A stretch of 64,000 nucleotides of DNA from Acidimicrobiaceae bacterium (GCA_003141095.1 PLKM01000039.1:17347-81346); one strand, 5' to 3'; counted from the stretch's first letter, positions 15,814 through 25,524 are shown. The notes: a model not told the origin generated them from the sequence alone. Made by a program: numbers and translations.

Positions 15814-17390
15814 TGCGCCTGGTAGACACCGAACTCTGCACGTAGGACGTCGGCGACCTCACCGAGCGTCGCCATGCTCGCGAGAGCGATCTTCATCGGG
15901 TAGAGAACATTCGACGTGCCTCGCGCCGCACTCGCGAGGTCCTCGAGGGCGACGCGCACTGCCTCGTTGTCGCGCTTCACTTTCAAGCTCTTCACCCGGG
16001 CAACCTGGGCCTCCTGCTGGGCCACGTCGATCGGAAAGACGTCGGCCTTCGTGGACACGCTTTCGCTGAACCGGTTCACGCCGACCACCACCTTGTCGCC
16101 CCGATCGACGCTGCGCGCGAAGTCGTACGCGGCGGATTCGATCTCGTTCTGCATGTAGTTCGACTCGATCGCGGCCACGGCTCCGCCCAGGGCGTCGATC
16201 TCATCGATGTACTGACGGGCCAGCCGCTCGACTTCGTCGGTCAGGGACTCCACGAAGTACGAACCCGCGAGGGGGTCCACCGTGTCGGCGATGCCGGACT
16301 CGTAGCCCACCACTTGCTGGGTGCGTAGCGCCAACTTCGCCGCTCGCTCAGTTGGGAGACCGAGCGCTTCGTCAAAGCCATTGGTGTGCAGGCTCTGCGT
16401 GCCCCCCAGTGCGGCGGCGAGTGCCTGAAGGGTCACGCGCACGATGTTGTTCTCAGGCTGCTGGGCCGTGAGCGTCGAACCACCGGTCTGGGTGTGAAAG
16501 CGCAGCATCATTGATTTGGGATCGGTCGAACCGAAGCGATCGCGCATGATCGAAGCCCAGAGACGGCGAGCCGCACGGTACTTCGCGACCTCCTCGAAGA
16601 GGTTGTTATGGGCGTTGAAGAAGAAACTCAACCGCGGCGCGAAGTCGTCGAGAACCAGCCCGGCCGCGAGCGCCGCTTCGACGTAGGCGATCCCATTCGC
16701 CAGCGTGAAAGCGATCTCCTGGACCGCGGTGGAGCCGGCTTCACGGATGTGGTAGCCGGAGATGGATATGGTGTTCCAGCTCGGCATCTCCTTCGCGCAG
16801 TAGGCGAACGTGTCGACGATGAGACGCATCGAGGGGCGCGGCGGATAGATGTACGTCCCGCGCGCCACGTACTCCTTCAAGATGTCGTTCTGGATCGTTC
16901 CGCGCAGTTCGGGGCCGGTGACCCCGTCTTCTTCAGCAACCAGCTGGTACAGCAGGAGAAGGGTGGAGGCCGTGGAGTTGATGGTCATCGATGTCGTGAC
17001 CTCATTGAGCGGAAGTCCGGCCAGGAGCAGGCGCATGTCCTCGAGCGACGAAATGGCGACGCCGACCTTGCCGACTTCGCCCTCGGCTCGGACGTGGTCG
17101 GCGTCGAAGCCCATCTGTGTCGGCAGGTCGAAGGCGCACGAGAGTCCGGTCTGGCCGGCGCCGAGCAGGAACTTGAATCGCTCATTCGTCGCCTCAGCGG
17201 TTCCAAAGCCCGCGTACTGGCGCATGGTCCATAGACGTCCCCGATACATCGTTGGTTGCACCCCGCGCGTGTAGGGGTACTCCCCGGGCTGTCCCAATTG
17301 GCGCGCCTCGTCGAAGTCGTTGAGATCCGAGCCGCTGTAGACCGGTCGGATCACTATTCCAGAGTCGGTGGATCGTTCTGTCGTCGTCAC
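15810..17390 (-). CDS. Methylmalonyl-CoA mutase, large (catalytic) subunit without B12 domain
   Basis: 526 residues, the substrate-binding TIM barrel of acyl-CoA mutases. [25 protein letters not shown] carries the tyrosine (Tyr49) typical of methylmalonyl-CoA mutase, and [10 protein letters not shown] (about 181-190) carries the matching arginine, which argues against isobutyryl- or 2-hydroxyisobutyryl-CoA mutase, where these positions differ. [18 protein letters not shown] follows. The protein ends soon after the barrel; the DxHxxG cobalamin domain must be a separate subunit, absent here. GTG start; TAACCT lies 7 nt upstream and no Shine-Dalgarno is seen. A cobalamin adenosyltransferase is encoded 30 kb away. 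Confidence 0.9.
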   Translation of the reverse strand: MTTTERSTDSGIVIRPVYSGSDLNDFDEARQLGQPGEYPYTRGVQPTMYRGRLWTMRQYAGFGTAEATNERFKFLLGAGQTGLSCAFDLPTQMGFDADHVRAEGEVGKVGVAISSLEDMRLLLAGLPLNEVTTSMTINSTASTLLLLYQLVAEEDGVTGPELRGTIQNDILKEYVARGTYIYPPRPSMRLIVDTFAYCAKEMPSWNTISISGYHIREAGSTAVQEIAFTLANGIAYVEAALAAGLVLDDFAPRLSFFFNAHNNLFEEVAKYRAARRLWASIMRDRFGSTDPKSMMLRFHTQTGGSTLTAQQPENNIVRVTLQALAAALGGTQSLHTNGFDEALGLPTERAAKLALRTQQVVGYESGIADTVDPLAGSYFVESLTDEVERLARQYIDEIDALGGAVAAIESNYMQNEIESAAYDFARSVDRGDKVVVGVNRFSESVSTKADVFPIDVAQQEAQVARVKSLKVKRDNEAVRVALEDLASAARGTSNVLYPMKIALASMATLGEVADVLRAEFGVYQAH

Positions 17391-17397
17391 AATCGCA

Positions 17398-17403
17398 AGG
17401 TTA
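17398..17403 (-). promoter_or_regulatory. Probable -10 element of a leaderless mutase promoter
   Basis: TAACCT on the minus strand, 7 nt upstream of the mutase GTG. Same placement as the hexamers before tldD, dxs, adenosyltransferase and sufC. Confidence 0.38.
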
Positions 17404-17494
17404 GGCGTTGCGACGTAGTCAACGAATGCCCCGAATTTTCGGTGTAATCACGGAGAAACCGTAGTGAAGGGCGACGCTGAACCAAGATAGACGA

Positions 17495-18040
17495 ATGTTT
17501 TGTTCAAACTGCGGTACAGAAGCTGACGGCCATCGCTGCGACGTGTGCGGCACGCAGGTCGCCGTGAACCCCACCGCCGACTTCGGCGCAACCCCTCAGC
17601 TCTCGGGCTGGTGGCGACGCGTCGGAGCGACGGTCATCGACGAATTCATCCTCTTCATTCCCACGTACGTCGTCCTTGTGGGGGTCGGCGCCATCGCGGG
17701 CCTCGTCATCGGAGCGCTGGCGGGCAGCGCCCTCGGCGGCTTCTACATGGTGAAGTTGCTCACGCGGCCCGAGGGTCAAACAATCGGGAACCGCGTCGTC
17801 TCCACCTGCGTTCGTGACGCCACGACGGGACAGTTACCGACGACCAGACAAGTGCTCAAGCGGTGGGGGTTTGTCGCCGTCTACAGCCTCTTCGGGCTCA
17901 CCGGCGCACATTCAGGCACGATGGTCGTTGGACTGTTTGGCCTCGTGGACTGCCTCTACCCGCTCTTCAACGTGCGAAAGCAAACCTTGCACGACGTCTT
18001 CGCCCACACCATTGTGTTGAACAAGCCGTCAATCGCGTAG
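17495..18040 (+). CDS. Zinc-ribbon RDD family membrane protein
   Basis: 181 residues. Four cysteines at 3, 6, 15 and 18 (CSNCG and CDVCG) make a short N-terminal zinc ribbon. An RDD membrane domain follows from about 36 (WWRRVGATVIDEFILFIPTYVVLVG), with a glycine-rich second helix near 67-85, GQTIGNRVV, and a C-terminal YPLFNVRKQTLHDVFAHTIVL. RDD proteins are small membrane proteins of mostly unknown function, some linked to ion exchange. A paralogue with the same architecture lies at 43585-44121. The gene stands alone, with no clear Shine-Dalgarno. Confidence 0.84.
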   Translation: MFCSNCGTEADGHRCDVCGTQVAVNPTADFGATPQLSGWWRRVGATVIDEFILFIPTYVVLVGVGAIAGLVIGALAGSALGGFYMVKLLTRPEGQTIGNRVVSTCVRDATTGQLPTTRQVLKRWGFVAVYSLFGLTGAHSGTMVVGLFGLVDCLYPLFNVRKQTLHDVFAHTIVLNKPSIA

Positions 18041-18412
18041 CGACTCCGAGGTGTCCGGACCTAGACCCGGGCGCCCGCATTCGCCCACTTTCGCACGCAA
18101 CACTGTTTGACTGTGCTCAGCACGATCTCGGTCAAGATAACGACCAAGCGCCAACCTTTTGATGCCAACACCGCCTGCTTGAACGGCGACGAATGAGGAC
18201 ACTACGTTCAAGGAACCAGCACGACATCTCTGCGCTACAAGGGGCTGGAGTTCTGCTCGGCGGCGCGATCTTCGACGTCCCACGGGGACTGGTCATCTCC
18301 CCGCGCGAAAATGAATGACGACGCGAATCGACGGTGCCGTCAATCAAACGCCGAGCCAGTCCCGGCTCGGCGTTCGATTGGCCCACAAGGTCGAAAGGAC
18401 GGCGACGCCGAT
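18041..18412. other. Intergenic region with a strong hairpin
   Basis: 372 nt between the RDD gene and the 3' end of the gene on the other strand. It holds one hairpin (18342-18379) and no supportable gene; short frames on both strands lack ribosome binding sites and family patterns. Confidence 0.5.
18342..18379. terminator. Bidirectional-type hairpin
   Basis: Arms of 16 nt (18342-18357 and 18364-18379) pair with one mismatch around a 6-nt loop. It lies between convergent genes, 34 nt beyond the stop of the minus-strand gene. No T-run on either side. Probable terminator for one or both. Confidence 0.5.
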
Positions 18413-19048
18413 TCAGCGAGTTCCTTCGTGACCAGAGCGATTCGTCCGCGACGGCAGCGAGACAAAAGGATCCAACTCTTGGCTTATCTGTCGCAACGTG
18501 GAACCTAGATCAACCGAGCAGTGGGGATTGTAGAGAGGTCCCGCCCCGTCACTCAGCAGCTCGCTTGACATTGCGACACCTCGCGCAGTCGGAAGCGGGG
18601 CCAAGAGACCAGCCAACATCGCCCGAATCTGTGCCTCGGCGACCTCGACTCGATTGTGAATCACCGGCACACGTAAATCACGCCGCGTCACGGGCTCGTG
18701 CGGCTGAATGAGCAGGTCTAACCAACTCTGGGCCAGGGCCTGGCGCACGGTGGGTGAAACGAGCAGTTGAGCTCGCGCGGCCAGGAGTCGGCTCGACTCG
18801 GGGGCCTCTCCTCTTGCCAGTCGGACATCGAGCGTCGCACCGAGCGCTCGGGCGGCGAACTTGATCCAGAGGGGCATCAAACCGGCATTCGATTCCTGGA
18901 TTTGGCGGGCGTCGGTCCGAGTGGGTGTCTGCCCGGTGCTGTGCCGATCAATCTGACCGCAGGCGTCGCCGTTTCTTGCGCGGCGCCCGTGACGATCCGC
19001 TTGCACCTGGTCGCGATCTGTCAAGTTAAAAGTCTTCTTGTTGCTCAT
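18413..19048 (-). CDS. Actinobacterial protein of unknown function
   Basis: 211 residues from an ATG at 19048 preceded by AAGGAG. No function is recognised. The first 60 residues are polar and rich in Arg, Gln and Asp. From about 75 it becomes helical and alanine/leucine-rich: SSRLLAARAQLLVSPTVRQALAQSWLDLLIQP, VRVPVIHNRVEVAEAQIRAMLAGLL with the motif PTARGVAMSSELLSDGAGPLYNP. I have seen the pattern of a LLARRA-type helix and a later G-A-LL-DG-PLY box in other actinobacterial hypothetical proteins, so it is probably a real, lineage-restricted family. No signal peptide or membrane helix. A longer upstream frame to 19255 exists but would ignore the ribosome binding site. Confidence 0.7.
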   Translation of the reverse strand: MSNKKTFNLTDRDQVQADRHGRRARNGDACGQIDRHSTGQTPTRTDARQIQESNAGLMPLWIKFAARALGATLDVRLARGEAPESSRLLAARAQLLVSPTVRQALAQSWLDLLIQPHEPVTRRDLRVPVIHNRVEVAEAQIRAMLAGLLAPLPTARGVAMSSELLSDGAGPLYNPHCSVDLGSTLRQISQELDPFVSLPSRTNRSGHEGTR

Positions 19049-19132
19049 TTCTCCACTCCTTAACGGGAAACTGCTGTCCTTTAATTCTCGCGGGAGAGTA
19101 ACGAATAGGTTCTTAAAAGTCTGCGGTTTCTC

Positions 19133-19162
19133 GTCATAATTTCTTAATGGCAACCGCGTCAA
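19133..19162 (-). promoter_or_regulatory. Candidate promoter for the 18413-19048 gene
   Basis: Minus strand TTGACG (19157-19162), 18-nt spacer, TATGAC (19133-19138). It lies in an AT-rich patch about 85 nt upstream of the start codon. Moderate matches only. Confidence 0.3.
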
Positions 19163-19654
19163 CTCTTGCAGTGCGTCATTCCATTCTCCCAAAGCGCAAG
19201 CGGTTCCAATTGATCGCGGCGAACTGTTGCCAGTGGGTCGAATGGCAACCTTCACTCACCAGGTCGCCGTTGCGATCCATGAGATCCGTCGTGGGGTTAT
19301 GCCTCGGAGGTAACTGTTGCGTCAACAATCGAGTGAACCCGGAACGATTGACGCTCGGCCATGACCCCTACGCCCTTTAACGCGACCAGAAGTGACGCAC
19401 CGATTGGACGAAGTGGGCGAACTTTGCCGGCGCGTTGGCCGGTTGAGAACGACTGATTCCGGCGCAGGGTGCGAGCAGTCAAGCAGCTTCGGCGTGTTTG
19501 TTGTTTCGAAGCGGCTCGTTGACGTGGCCGCGTCGACCCTTGGACGCATCGGGCGCGGATCTACACGCACCACGACGAACATTCCGAGGTCCCCGTCCCC
19601 ATCCAATGCGTGAAGGCGACATTCGTGCCAGCCTCGCAGAAACGCCAACAACGG

Positions 19655-19682
19655 TGGACTACCATTTGATAACTTCTATAAG
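19655..19682 (+). promoter_or_regulatory. Candidate promoter upstream of the DUF2254 gene
   Basis: TGGACT (19655-19660), 16-nt spacer, TATAAG (19677-19682). The -10 is five of six consensus, unusually good for this GC-rich DNA. It would give a leader of about 200 nt to the DUF2254 start, or serve a small upstream frame. Confidence 0.35.
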
Positions 19683-19891
19683 GGTGTGCCGGGAAGACTG
19701 GTCGGCGGTAGGGAGTTCGTCGATGATGAGGTTTTTCGCCCACGCTCGAGGATTTGCACGTGGGAAATCTGACGTTGCCACTTCACTTGTTCGATGCATC
19801 CACGATGTTGACATTCCCCCCAGCACAAGAATCTTGGCTCGTGCCCTCACGAGCGATCACCGGATCCTGACGACTCTCACGGTCAACAGTC

Positions 19892-21277
19892 ATGCGTAAC
19901 CAAGGAGAACTCCCGAACTGGCGATGGGAAGCACTGCGCACGACGCTGTGGTTTCTCCCAGCCGTTCTGATCGTCATCGGAACGCTGATTTTCATCGTAA
20001 CTTTCAAGATTGACGTGGCCGCGTACTACCACCAGATTCAACTCCCGTCTTGGCTTCGCAGCGGAAGTTCCCAGACCGGTCCACGTGAAGTCCTCATCGC
20101 CATCGCGGCCGCCATCATCACTGTCGTTGGTGTCGTGTTCTCCATCACGATCCTGGCGCTCACCCTTGCGTCACAGCAGTTCGGTCCGCGCATGATGCGC
20201 AATTTCGTTCGTGACGTCGGGAATCAAGTCACGTTGGGCGTCTTCGTCGCCACCTTCGTGTACTCGGTGTTGGCCCTGGGCTCCATTACGATTTATCCTC
20301 ACAGCAACTTTGTGCCGCACCTCAGCATCACGGTCGCCGAGGCACTCCTGCTGGTTGACGTCGTGGTCCTTGTCTACTTCATAGACCACATCGCCAACTC
20401 CATCCAACTTCCCGAGGTGATTGCGGGCATCGCCAGAGACCTCGAGTCCGCCATCGACACCGAGTTCCCGATTGTCGCTCTCGTGGATGTGACGTCTTGG
20501 ACCACGAAGCAAGATTCGTTTGATCACCAGCCGACGGCGGAACTCTTGCGAATAATCGACGAGCGCGGCGGGGTGGTCCTCGCAACCGAGAGCGGCTACC
20601 TTCAGTTCGTTGGGTACGCGCAAGTCGCCAAGATCGCAAAACTGGTCGATGCCGTGATCCGTCTCGACTATCGGCCAGGCCACTTCATCGTTGCCGGACG
20701 ACCTGTCGCCAGGGTGTTTCCTCAAGGCGCCGCACAGCAAGTCGAGAAGGCACTCGCCAAGGCGCATGTAACCGGACCGCACCGCACCCTCATGCAAGAT
20801 CCAGTGTTCGCGATCGATCAGTTGGTGGAGATCGCCATTCGAGCGCTCTCCCCCGCCGTGAACGACACCTTCACCGCGCTGACCTGTCTTGACTGGCTCT
20901 CCTCGGGCCTAAATCGGATATCGGGTCGGGACTTCTCGGAACGCGTCTATCGAGACGATGAAGGTCGCGTCCGGCTTATCGGAGCCGATTGGTCTTACCC
21001 GAAGATGGTGAATCGCGCGTTTGACAAGATCCGGCAAGCGGCCCGCGGCATGCCTGCGGTGATGATGCGTATCCTCGACTCCCTCATCGCCGTCGCCGAA
21101 GCCACGAACTCTGAGGCTCAGCGCGACGTGCTTCTCCGACAGGGCGAGATGGTGCTTAACAGCGCACGTGAATCAGTCACCGACCAAAACGATCTCGAAG
21201 ATATCTCCTCGCACTTCATCCGACTTAGCGATTACGTGATTCACCGCAATAGCCCGAGCACCTTCTCACCCCTCTGA
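19892..21277 (+). CDS. DUF2254 family membrane protein
   Basis: 461 residues. Four membrane helices fill the first third (about 18-42, 68-93, 105-130, 138-160), including TLASQQFGPRMMRNFVRDVGNQVTLGVFVATFVYSVL, the hallmark of DUF2254. The remaining 300 residues are soluble and contain AVNDTFTALTCLDWLSSGL, also conserved in the family. DUF2254 proteins are widespread predicted inner-membrane proteins of unknown function, possibly channel-like. Shine-Dalgarno is weak at the chosen ATG. It faces iclR tail to tail across 606 nt. Confidence 0.87.
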   Translation: MRNQGELPNWRWEALRTTLWFLPAVLIVIGTLIFIVTFKIDVAAYYHQIQLPSWLRSGSSQTGPREVLIAIAAAIITVVGVVFSITILALTLASQQFGPRMMRNFVRDVGNQVTLGVFVATFVYSVLALGSITIYPHSNFVPHLSITVAEALLLVDVVVLVYFIDHIANSIQLPEVIAGIARDLESAIDTEFPIVALVDVTSWTTKQDSFDHQPTAELLRIIDERGGVVLATESGYLQFVGYAQVAKIAKLVDAVIRLDYRPGHFIVAGRPVARVFPQGAAQQVEKALAKAHVTGPHRTLMQDPVFAIDQLVEIAIRALSPAVNDTFTALTCLDWLSSGLNRISGRDFSERVYRDDEGRVRLIGADWSYPKMVNRAFDKIRQAARGMPAVMMRILDSLIAVAEATNSEAQRDVLLRQGEMVLNSARESVTDQNDLEDISSHFIRLSDYVIHRNSPSTFSPL

Positions 21278-21883
21278 GTACGCGACTCGCACGATTGCGG
21301 TCCATGGGCGGAGTTACCCGGGCGGGGCCACCGCAGAGGAGTCCTTCAAAGGCAAAGCTATTGGTGAACTTACGGTTATTGGCCCTCGTGGTCTGTTTGG
21401 ACCCACGATCTCTCACTTTGGACTGCGCCCGGGCTTCGTCGAGCTACCCCAAGAGGGCGCTGGCGTAGTTGGTTGTCCTGGGCGGTCAGTCTCAGGTTAC
21501 GCAACGACGTCGTCGGGCCTTCGAAACCAACAAGATCCGAGTACTCAGCTCTCCGTCAATTGCAAAGCATGTCAAGTTCGCCTTCGAACCAATGCAGGTC
21601 ACGCAGCCGGAATCGGCCCCCGTCGGAGACTCTTGATGTCGACCCGCTGATTACGCTCAACGCACCATTTCGATGCCACGGTCCTACGAACTCGCTCCGC
21701 ATTTCACAGACCATCGCGACATCACCGCAGCTTCGACCGTCGACATCCCCCATTCGATTTCAACGCACTCGAATTGAGGTCCCGACGAGCGCTGCGACCT
21801 CACTGAGTTTCCAGACCGTTCCTTCCAGCACTCAAGTCACAGTTCCCCACCAACGACCTTTCACGGGTCGTGCCGAAGCGAAT
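21278..21883. other. Intergenic region, nothing recognised
   Basis: 606 nt between the convergent DUF2254 and iclR genes. Frames of up to about 158 codons exist on the plus strand (21473-21949) but read into iclR antisense, are rich in Ser, Arg and Pro without pattern, and lack ribosome binding sites. No strong hairpin seen. Confidence 0.45.
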
Positions 21884-22624
21884 CTACGACGCAGTGGCTC
21901 GATTCGCGGAGAGCATTCGAGAAAGTCGCACGGCGGCCATTCGAACTGACGGGCCCGTGGTCTTGGGCTCGAACGAGTTGACCGGGATCGTTACCGAGAG
22001 CGCCGCACGGACGTGGCCATTGACGACAATCGGACTCGCCACGCAGGCGAGACCGGCCCGTGCTTCTTCGAGTTCGACCGCTATGCCCGTTCGTCTGGTT
22101 TCGGCCAGTGAAGCTCGCAGTTGAACCGGATCCGTCATTGAGTATCGAGTCCGCCTCGTAAGTCCCTCGACGATCGCCGCCTCGATCAGCACTTCGTCGA
22201 ACGCCAGGATCGCTTTCCCGACGGCAGTGCACGTTGCCGGAATTCGTCCTCCAATGTGCGAGGCGACGAGCTGATGACCCTGGCGTCCGACACGGACCAA
22301 GTACATGACATCGGTTCCCTGCAAGATTCCCAGTTGGATGACGTGCCGCGTGCGCTCGTAGAGCTCTTCCATGAACGGTCGTGCTGCAGTGACAATTTGA
22401 TTCTGACGAAGTGCGGTGCCACCGAGTTCGAAGAGGCGTAGACCCAGACTGTGCCCGTCGGCTGACGATTCGACCAGTCCGGCATCACGCAACTCGGTGA
22501 CGACCCGGTGGACGGTTGATTTTGGCAGACCGGTGCTGCGGGCCACGTCACGCAGCGACACAGGCTCGGAGACGTCGGCCAGCGCCGCGAGAATCGTCAG
22601 GCCTTTGGAAAGCGACGTCGCCAT
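21884..22624 (-). CDS. IclR family transcriptional regulator
   Basis: 246 residues. Winged helix-turn-helix at about 4-60: SLSKGLTILAALADVSEPVSLRDVARSTGLPKSTVHRVVTELRDAGLV. The effector domain follows (FMEELYERTRHVIQLGILQGTDVMYLVRV, then PATCTAVGKAILA, and SLAETRRTGIAVELEEARAGLACVASPI). The start at 22624 is preceded by GGAGGG; an ATG five codons earlier would place that site inside the gene. It diverges from the pyruvate dehydrogenase operon, and a perfect inverted repeat lies between them, so it probably controls both aceE and itself. The ligand is unknown; pyruvate, glyoxylate and aromatic acids are ligands of known relatives. Confidence 0.92.
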   Translation of the reverse strand: MATSLSKGLTILAALADVSEPVSLRDVARSTGLPKSTVHRVVTELRDAGLVESSADGHSLGLRLFELGGTALRQNQIVTAARPFMEELYERTRHVIQLGILQGTDVMYLVRVGRQGHQLVASHIGGRIPATCTAVGKAILAFDEVLIEAAIVEGLTRRTRYSMTDPVQLRASLAETRRTGIAVELEEARAGLACVASPIVVNGHVRAALSVTIPVNSFEPKTTGPSVRMAAVRLSRMLSANRATAS

Positions 22625-22643
22625 CAGGGTTCCCTCCACTCAG

Positions 22644-22664
22644 TTGTCCCACTATACGGGACAA
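22644..22664. promoter_or_regulatory. Perfect inverted repeat, probable IclR operator
   Basis: TTGTCCC (22644-22650), a 7-nt spacer, then GGGACAA (22658-22664). It lies 20 nt upstream of the iclR ATG and 70 nt upstream of aceE. IclR regulators bind palindromes of this size. The AT-rich spacer also resembles a -10 element, so binding would block transcription. Confidence 0.6.
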
Positions 22665-22733
22665 TTTTCTGGACTAATCGCGAGAACTGCTTTAGGGTCA
22701 CGTTAACTAGCCATTATTTGAAGAGAGACAGCG

Positions 22734-25496
22734 TTGCGTGACGACTACGTAGAACAGCTTCCCGACGTCGACCCCGAAGAGACCACCGAGTGGCTCGATT
22801 CGCTCGACTCACTCGTCGACGCCGGCGGTGAGCGCCGCGCGAGGTTCGTACTCGCCAAGCTGACCGACCGCGCGCGCGCCCTCGGCGTCGGAACGCCCCT
22901 CGAAGTGTCAACCCCCTACATCAATACGATTCCCGCCTCGGCCCAAGAGTGGTTTCCCGGCGACGTTGCAATCGAACGCCGGATCCGTGCATACATCCGA
23001 TGGAACGCCGCGGTCATGGTGGTGAACGCGAACCACCGCGCCGACGGGATCGGCGGGCACCTCGCCACGTACGCGTCGTCCGCCGGTCTCTACGAGTTGG
23101 GCTTCAACCACTTCTTCAAGGGCAAGGCGCACGGCCAGGCGGGCGATCACGTCTACTTCCAGGGCCACGCCGCACCGGGCATCTACTCACGCGCATATCT
23201 CGAAGGGCGTTTCGACGAGACCCATCTTTCGAACTTTCGTCGCGAACTCTCCGGCCACGGGCTTACGAGCTATCCGCACCCCTGGCTCATGGGAGATTTC
23301 TGGGAATTCCCCACCGTCTCCATGGGACTCGGTCCGATCAACTCGATCTATCACGCCCGATTCAACCGTTACCTACACCACCGTCGAATCGACGACACAT
23401 CCAATTCGAGGGTCTGGTGCTTTCTCGGCGATGGCGAGTGCGACGAGCCCGAGACGTTGGGTTCAATTAGCCTCGCGGGCCGCGAGCACCTTGACAATCT
23501 GACCTGGGTCGTCAACTGCAACCTCCAGCGTCTCGACGGGCCAGTGCGTGGCAACGGCAAGATCATCCAAGAGCTCGAGGCGGTCTTTCGCGGCGCGGGT
23601 TGGAACGTCATCAAGGTGATCTGGGCCGAAGGTTGGGACGCACTACTCGCCCACGATACCGACGGGGTGTTGCTCGACAAGATGAATACGACGGTCGACG
23701 GAGAGTTCCAGCGCTACGCCACTGAATCGGGGGCCTACATTCGCGAGCACTTCTTCGGGCCCGATCCTCGACTGAGGGCGTTGGTGAGCCACCTCACGGA
23801 CGACGAGTTGCAGAAGCTTCCGCGCGGCGGCCACGACTACCTGAAGATGTACGCCGCGTACAAGTCCGCGACGGAGCACCGAGGCTCACCGACGGTCATC
23901 CTCGCCAAGACCGTCAAGGGATGGACGCTCGGCTCTGCCACCGAAGGACGCAACGCCAGCCACCAGGTGAAGAAACTCAATCACGACCAGCTCGTGTCAC
24001 TGCGCACGAGACTCCATCTCGAAGACGTGATCGACGAGACGGTTCTCGCGAAGGACGACCCTCCGTACTACCGGCCACCAGCAGAGTCCGACGAGTATCG
24101 ATACATGACCGAGCGACGAGATCTTCTGGGCGGATCGCTGCCCCAACGCTCGACGATTATCCGCAAGCCGCTCGTGCTTCCACCCGATGACACCCTCAAC
24201 GAGTTCGATCAGGGCTCGAAGGGCGCGGAGGTCTCGACGACCATGAGTTTCACTCGGCTGCTGCGCACGCTCGCGCGCACTGAAGGATTGGGACCGCGGG
24301 TGGTCCCGATCATCCCCGACGAGGCGCGAACCTTCGGAATGGACGCGCTTTTTCGCGAGTTTGGAATCTACGCGTCCGAGGGCCAGCGCTACGAGTCAGT
24401 CGACGCTCGGTTGCTCCTCAGCTACACCGAGTCCCAGGACGGCCAACTGCTCGAAGAGGGAATCACCGAAGCGGGTTCCATGGCGAGCTTCACGGCCGCC
24501 GGCACGGCCTACGCGACGCGCGGCGTCCCCATGGTGCCCTTCTTCGCCTTCTATTCGATGTTCGGCTTCCAGCGCGTGGGTGACCTCATCTGGGCGGCCG
24601 CTGACGCGCAGGCCAAGGGGTTCCTGCTCGGAGCGACCGCCGGACGCACGACACTGCTCGGCGAAGGTCTTCAGCATCAGGACGGACACAGCCTGTTGCT
24701 GGCGTCAACGGTGCCCACCTGCCAGGCCTACGACCTCGCCTACGCCTACGAGGTCGCCGCCGTCGTGCGATGCGGCCTGCAACGGATGTATGGCGCCAAG
24801 GACGCGAACGGAACCGACGGGGCGGGAGAGTCGGTCTTCTACTACTTGACCCTGTACAACGAGAACTATGAGATGCCCGCTCGACCTGATGGGGTCACTG
24901 ACGACCACATCATGTCCGGGCTCTACAAGTGGGCCGGCGCTCCTTCGGGCACCGAGGCAGTCGCCACCATACTGTTTTCGGGCTCGGCGCAGGGTGCCGC
25001 GCGCGCCGCGCAGACAGCACTGGCCGAGCGTTACGGCGTCGGCGCGGAACTGTGGAGTGCGACGAGCTACAAGCGACTTCGAGAAGACGCGCTTTCAGCG
25101 GAACGCGTGAACCGCCTCCATCCAATGGAGAAGCCGCGTCTCGCACCGGTGACCGAGTCGCTCTCGCGAGCCCCCGGGCCGGTGATCGCGGTCTCTGACT
25201 TCATGAAGGCGATCCCCGATCAAATCAGTCGGTTCGTTCCCCCAATCACTGTCGAAGGCGCGACGAAACGTGCCGCGACGCGTCCACGCCCTTTCATCAC
25301 GCTTGGGACCGATGGATTCGGAAGGTCTGACACGCGCGAAGCGCTGCGCAGGTTCTTCGAGACCGACGAGGGCCACGTTGTCGTCGCCGTGCTATCGGGT
25401 CTGGCCGAACTCGGCGCGATCAAGCCGGAGGTCGTCGAAAGTGCCATCAAAGAGTACGGGCTCGATCCCGAACTCGACGACCCGAGAACGCGGTAG
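22734..25496 (+). CDS. aceE: Pyruvate dehydrogenase E1, homodimeric AceE type
   Basis: 920 residues. It decarboxylates pyruvate with ThDP and acetylates the lipoyl group of E2. The opening DPEETTEWLDSLDSLVDAGG and NHRADGIGGHLATYASSAGLYELGFNHFF are diagnostic of AceE. GDGECDEPETLGSISLAGRE at about 232 is the ThDP motif. The second half has AGSMASFTAAGTAYATRGVPMVPFFAFYSMFGFQR and LGEGLQHQDGHS. Start TTG with a GAAGAGAG site upstream. E2 follows after 28 nt in the same direction. The IclR operator just upstream suggests control by a small-molecule signal. Length is close to the usual 890-920. Confidence 0.96.
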   Translation: MRDDYVEQLPDVDPEETTEWLDSLDSLVDAGGERRARFVLAKLTDRARALGVGTPLEVSTPYINTIPASAQEWFPGDVAIERRIRAYIRWNAAVMVVNANHRADGIGGHLATYASSAGLYELGFNHFFKGKAHGQAGDHVYFQGHAAPGIYSRAYLEGRFDETHLSNFRRELSGHGLTSYPHPWLMGDFWEFPTVSMGLGPINSIYHARFNRYLHHRRIDDTSNSRVWCFLGDGECDEPETLGSISLAGREHLDNLTWVVNCNLQRLDGPVRGNGKIIQELEAVFRGAGWNVIKVIWAEGWDALLAHDTDGVLLDKMNTTVDGEFQRYATESGAYIREHFFGPDPRLRALVSHLTDDELQKLPRGGHDYLKMYAAYKSATEHRGSPTVILAKTVKGWTLGSATEGRNASHQVKKLNHDQLVSLRTRLHLEDVIDETVLAKDDPPYYRPPAESDEYRYMTERRDLLGGSLPQRSTIIRKPLVLPPDDTLNEFDQGSKGAEVSTTMSFTRLLRTLARTEGLGPRVVPIIPDEARTFGMDALFREFGIYASEGQRYESVDARLLLSYTESQDGQLLEEGITEAGSMASFTAAGTAYATRGVPMVPFFAFYSMFGFQRVGDLIWAAADAQAKGFLLGATAGRTTLLGEGLQHQDGHSLLLASTVPTCQAYDLAYAYEVAAVVRCGLQRMYGAKDANGTDGAGESVFYYLTLYNENYEMPARPDGVTDDHIMSGLYKWAGAPSGTEAVATILFSGSAQGAARAAQTALAERYGVGAELWSATSYKRLREDALSAERVNRLHPMEKPRLAPVTESLSRAPGPVIAVSDFMKAIPDQISRFVPPITVEGATKRAATRPRPFITLGTDGFGRSDTREALRRFFETDEGHVVVAVLSGLAELGAIKPEVVESAIKEYGLDPELDDPRTR

Positions 25497-25524
25497 GTGG
25501 TTTGCAAATGAGGAGAGAGTTCTG

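Larger units (their letters stand above)
19049..19891. other. Long intergenic region, no convincing gene
   Basis: 843 nt between divergent genes. A frame of 133 codons on the plus strand (19498-19899, with an internal ATG at 19609) runs 8 nt into the DUF2254 gene but has no family pattern, no good ribosome binding site and mixed codon choice. I do not call it. Two candidate promoters flank the region. Confidence 0.45.
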
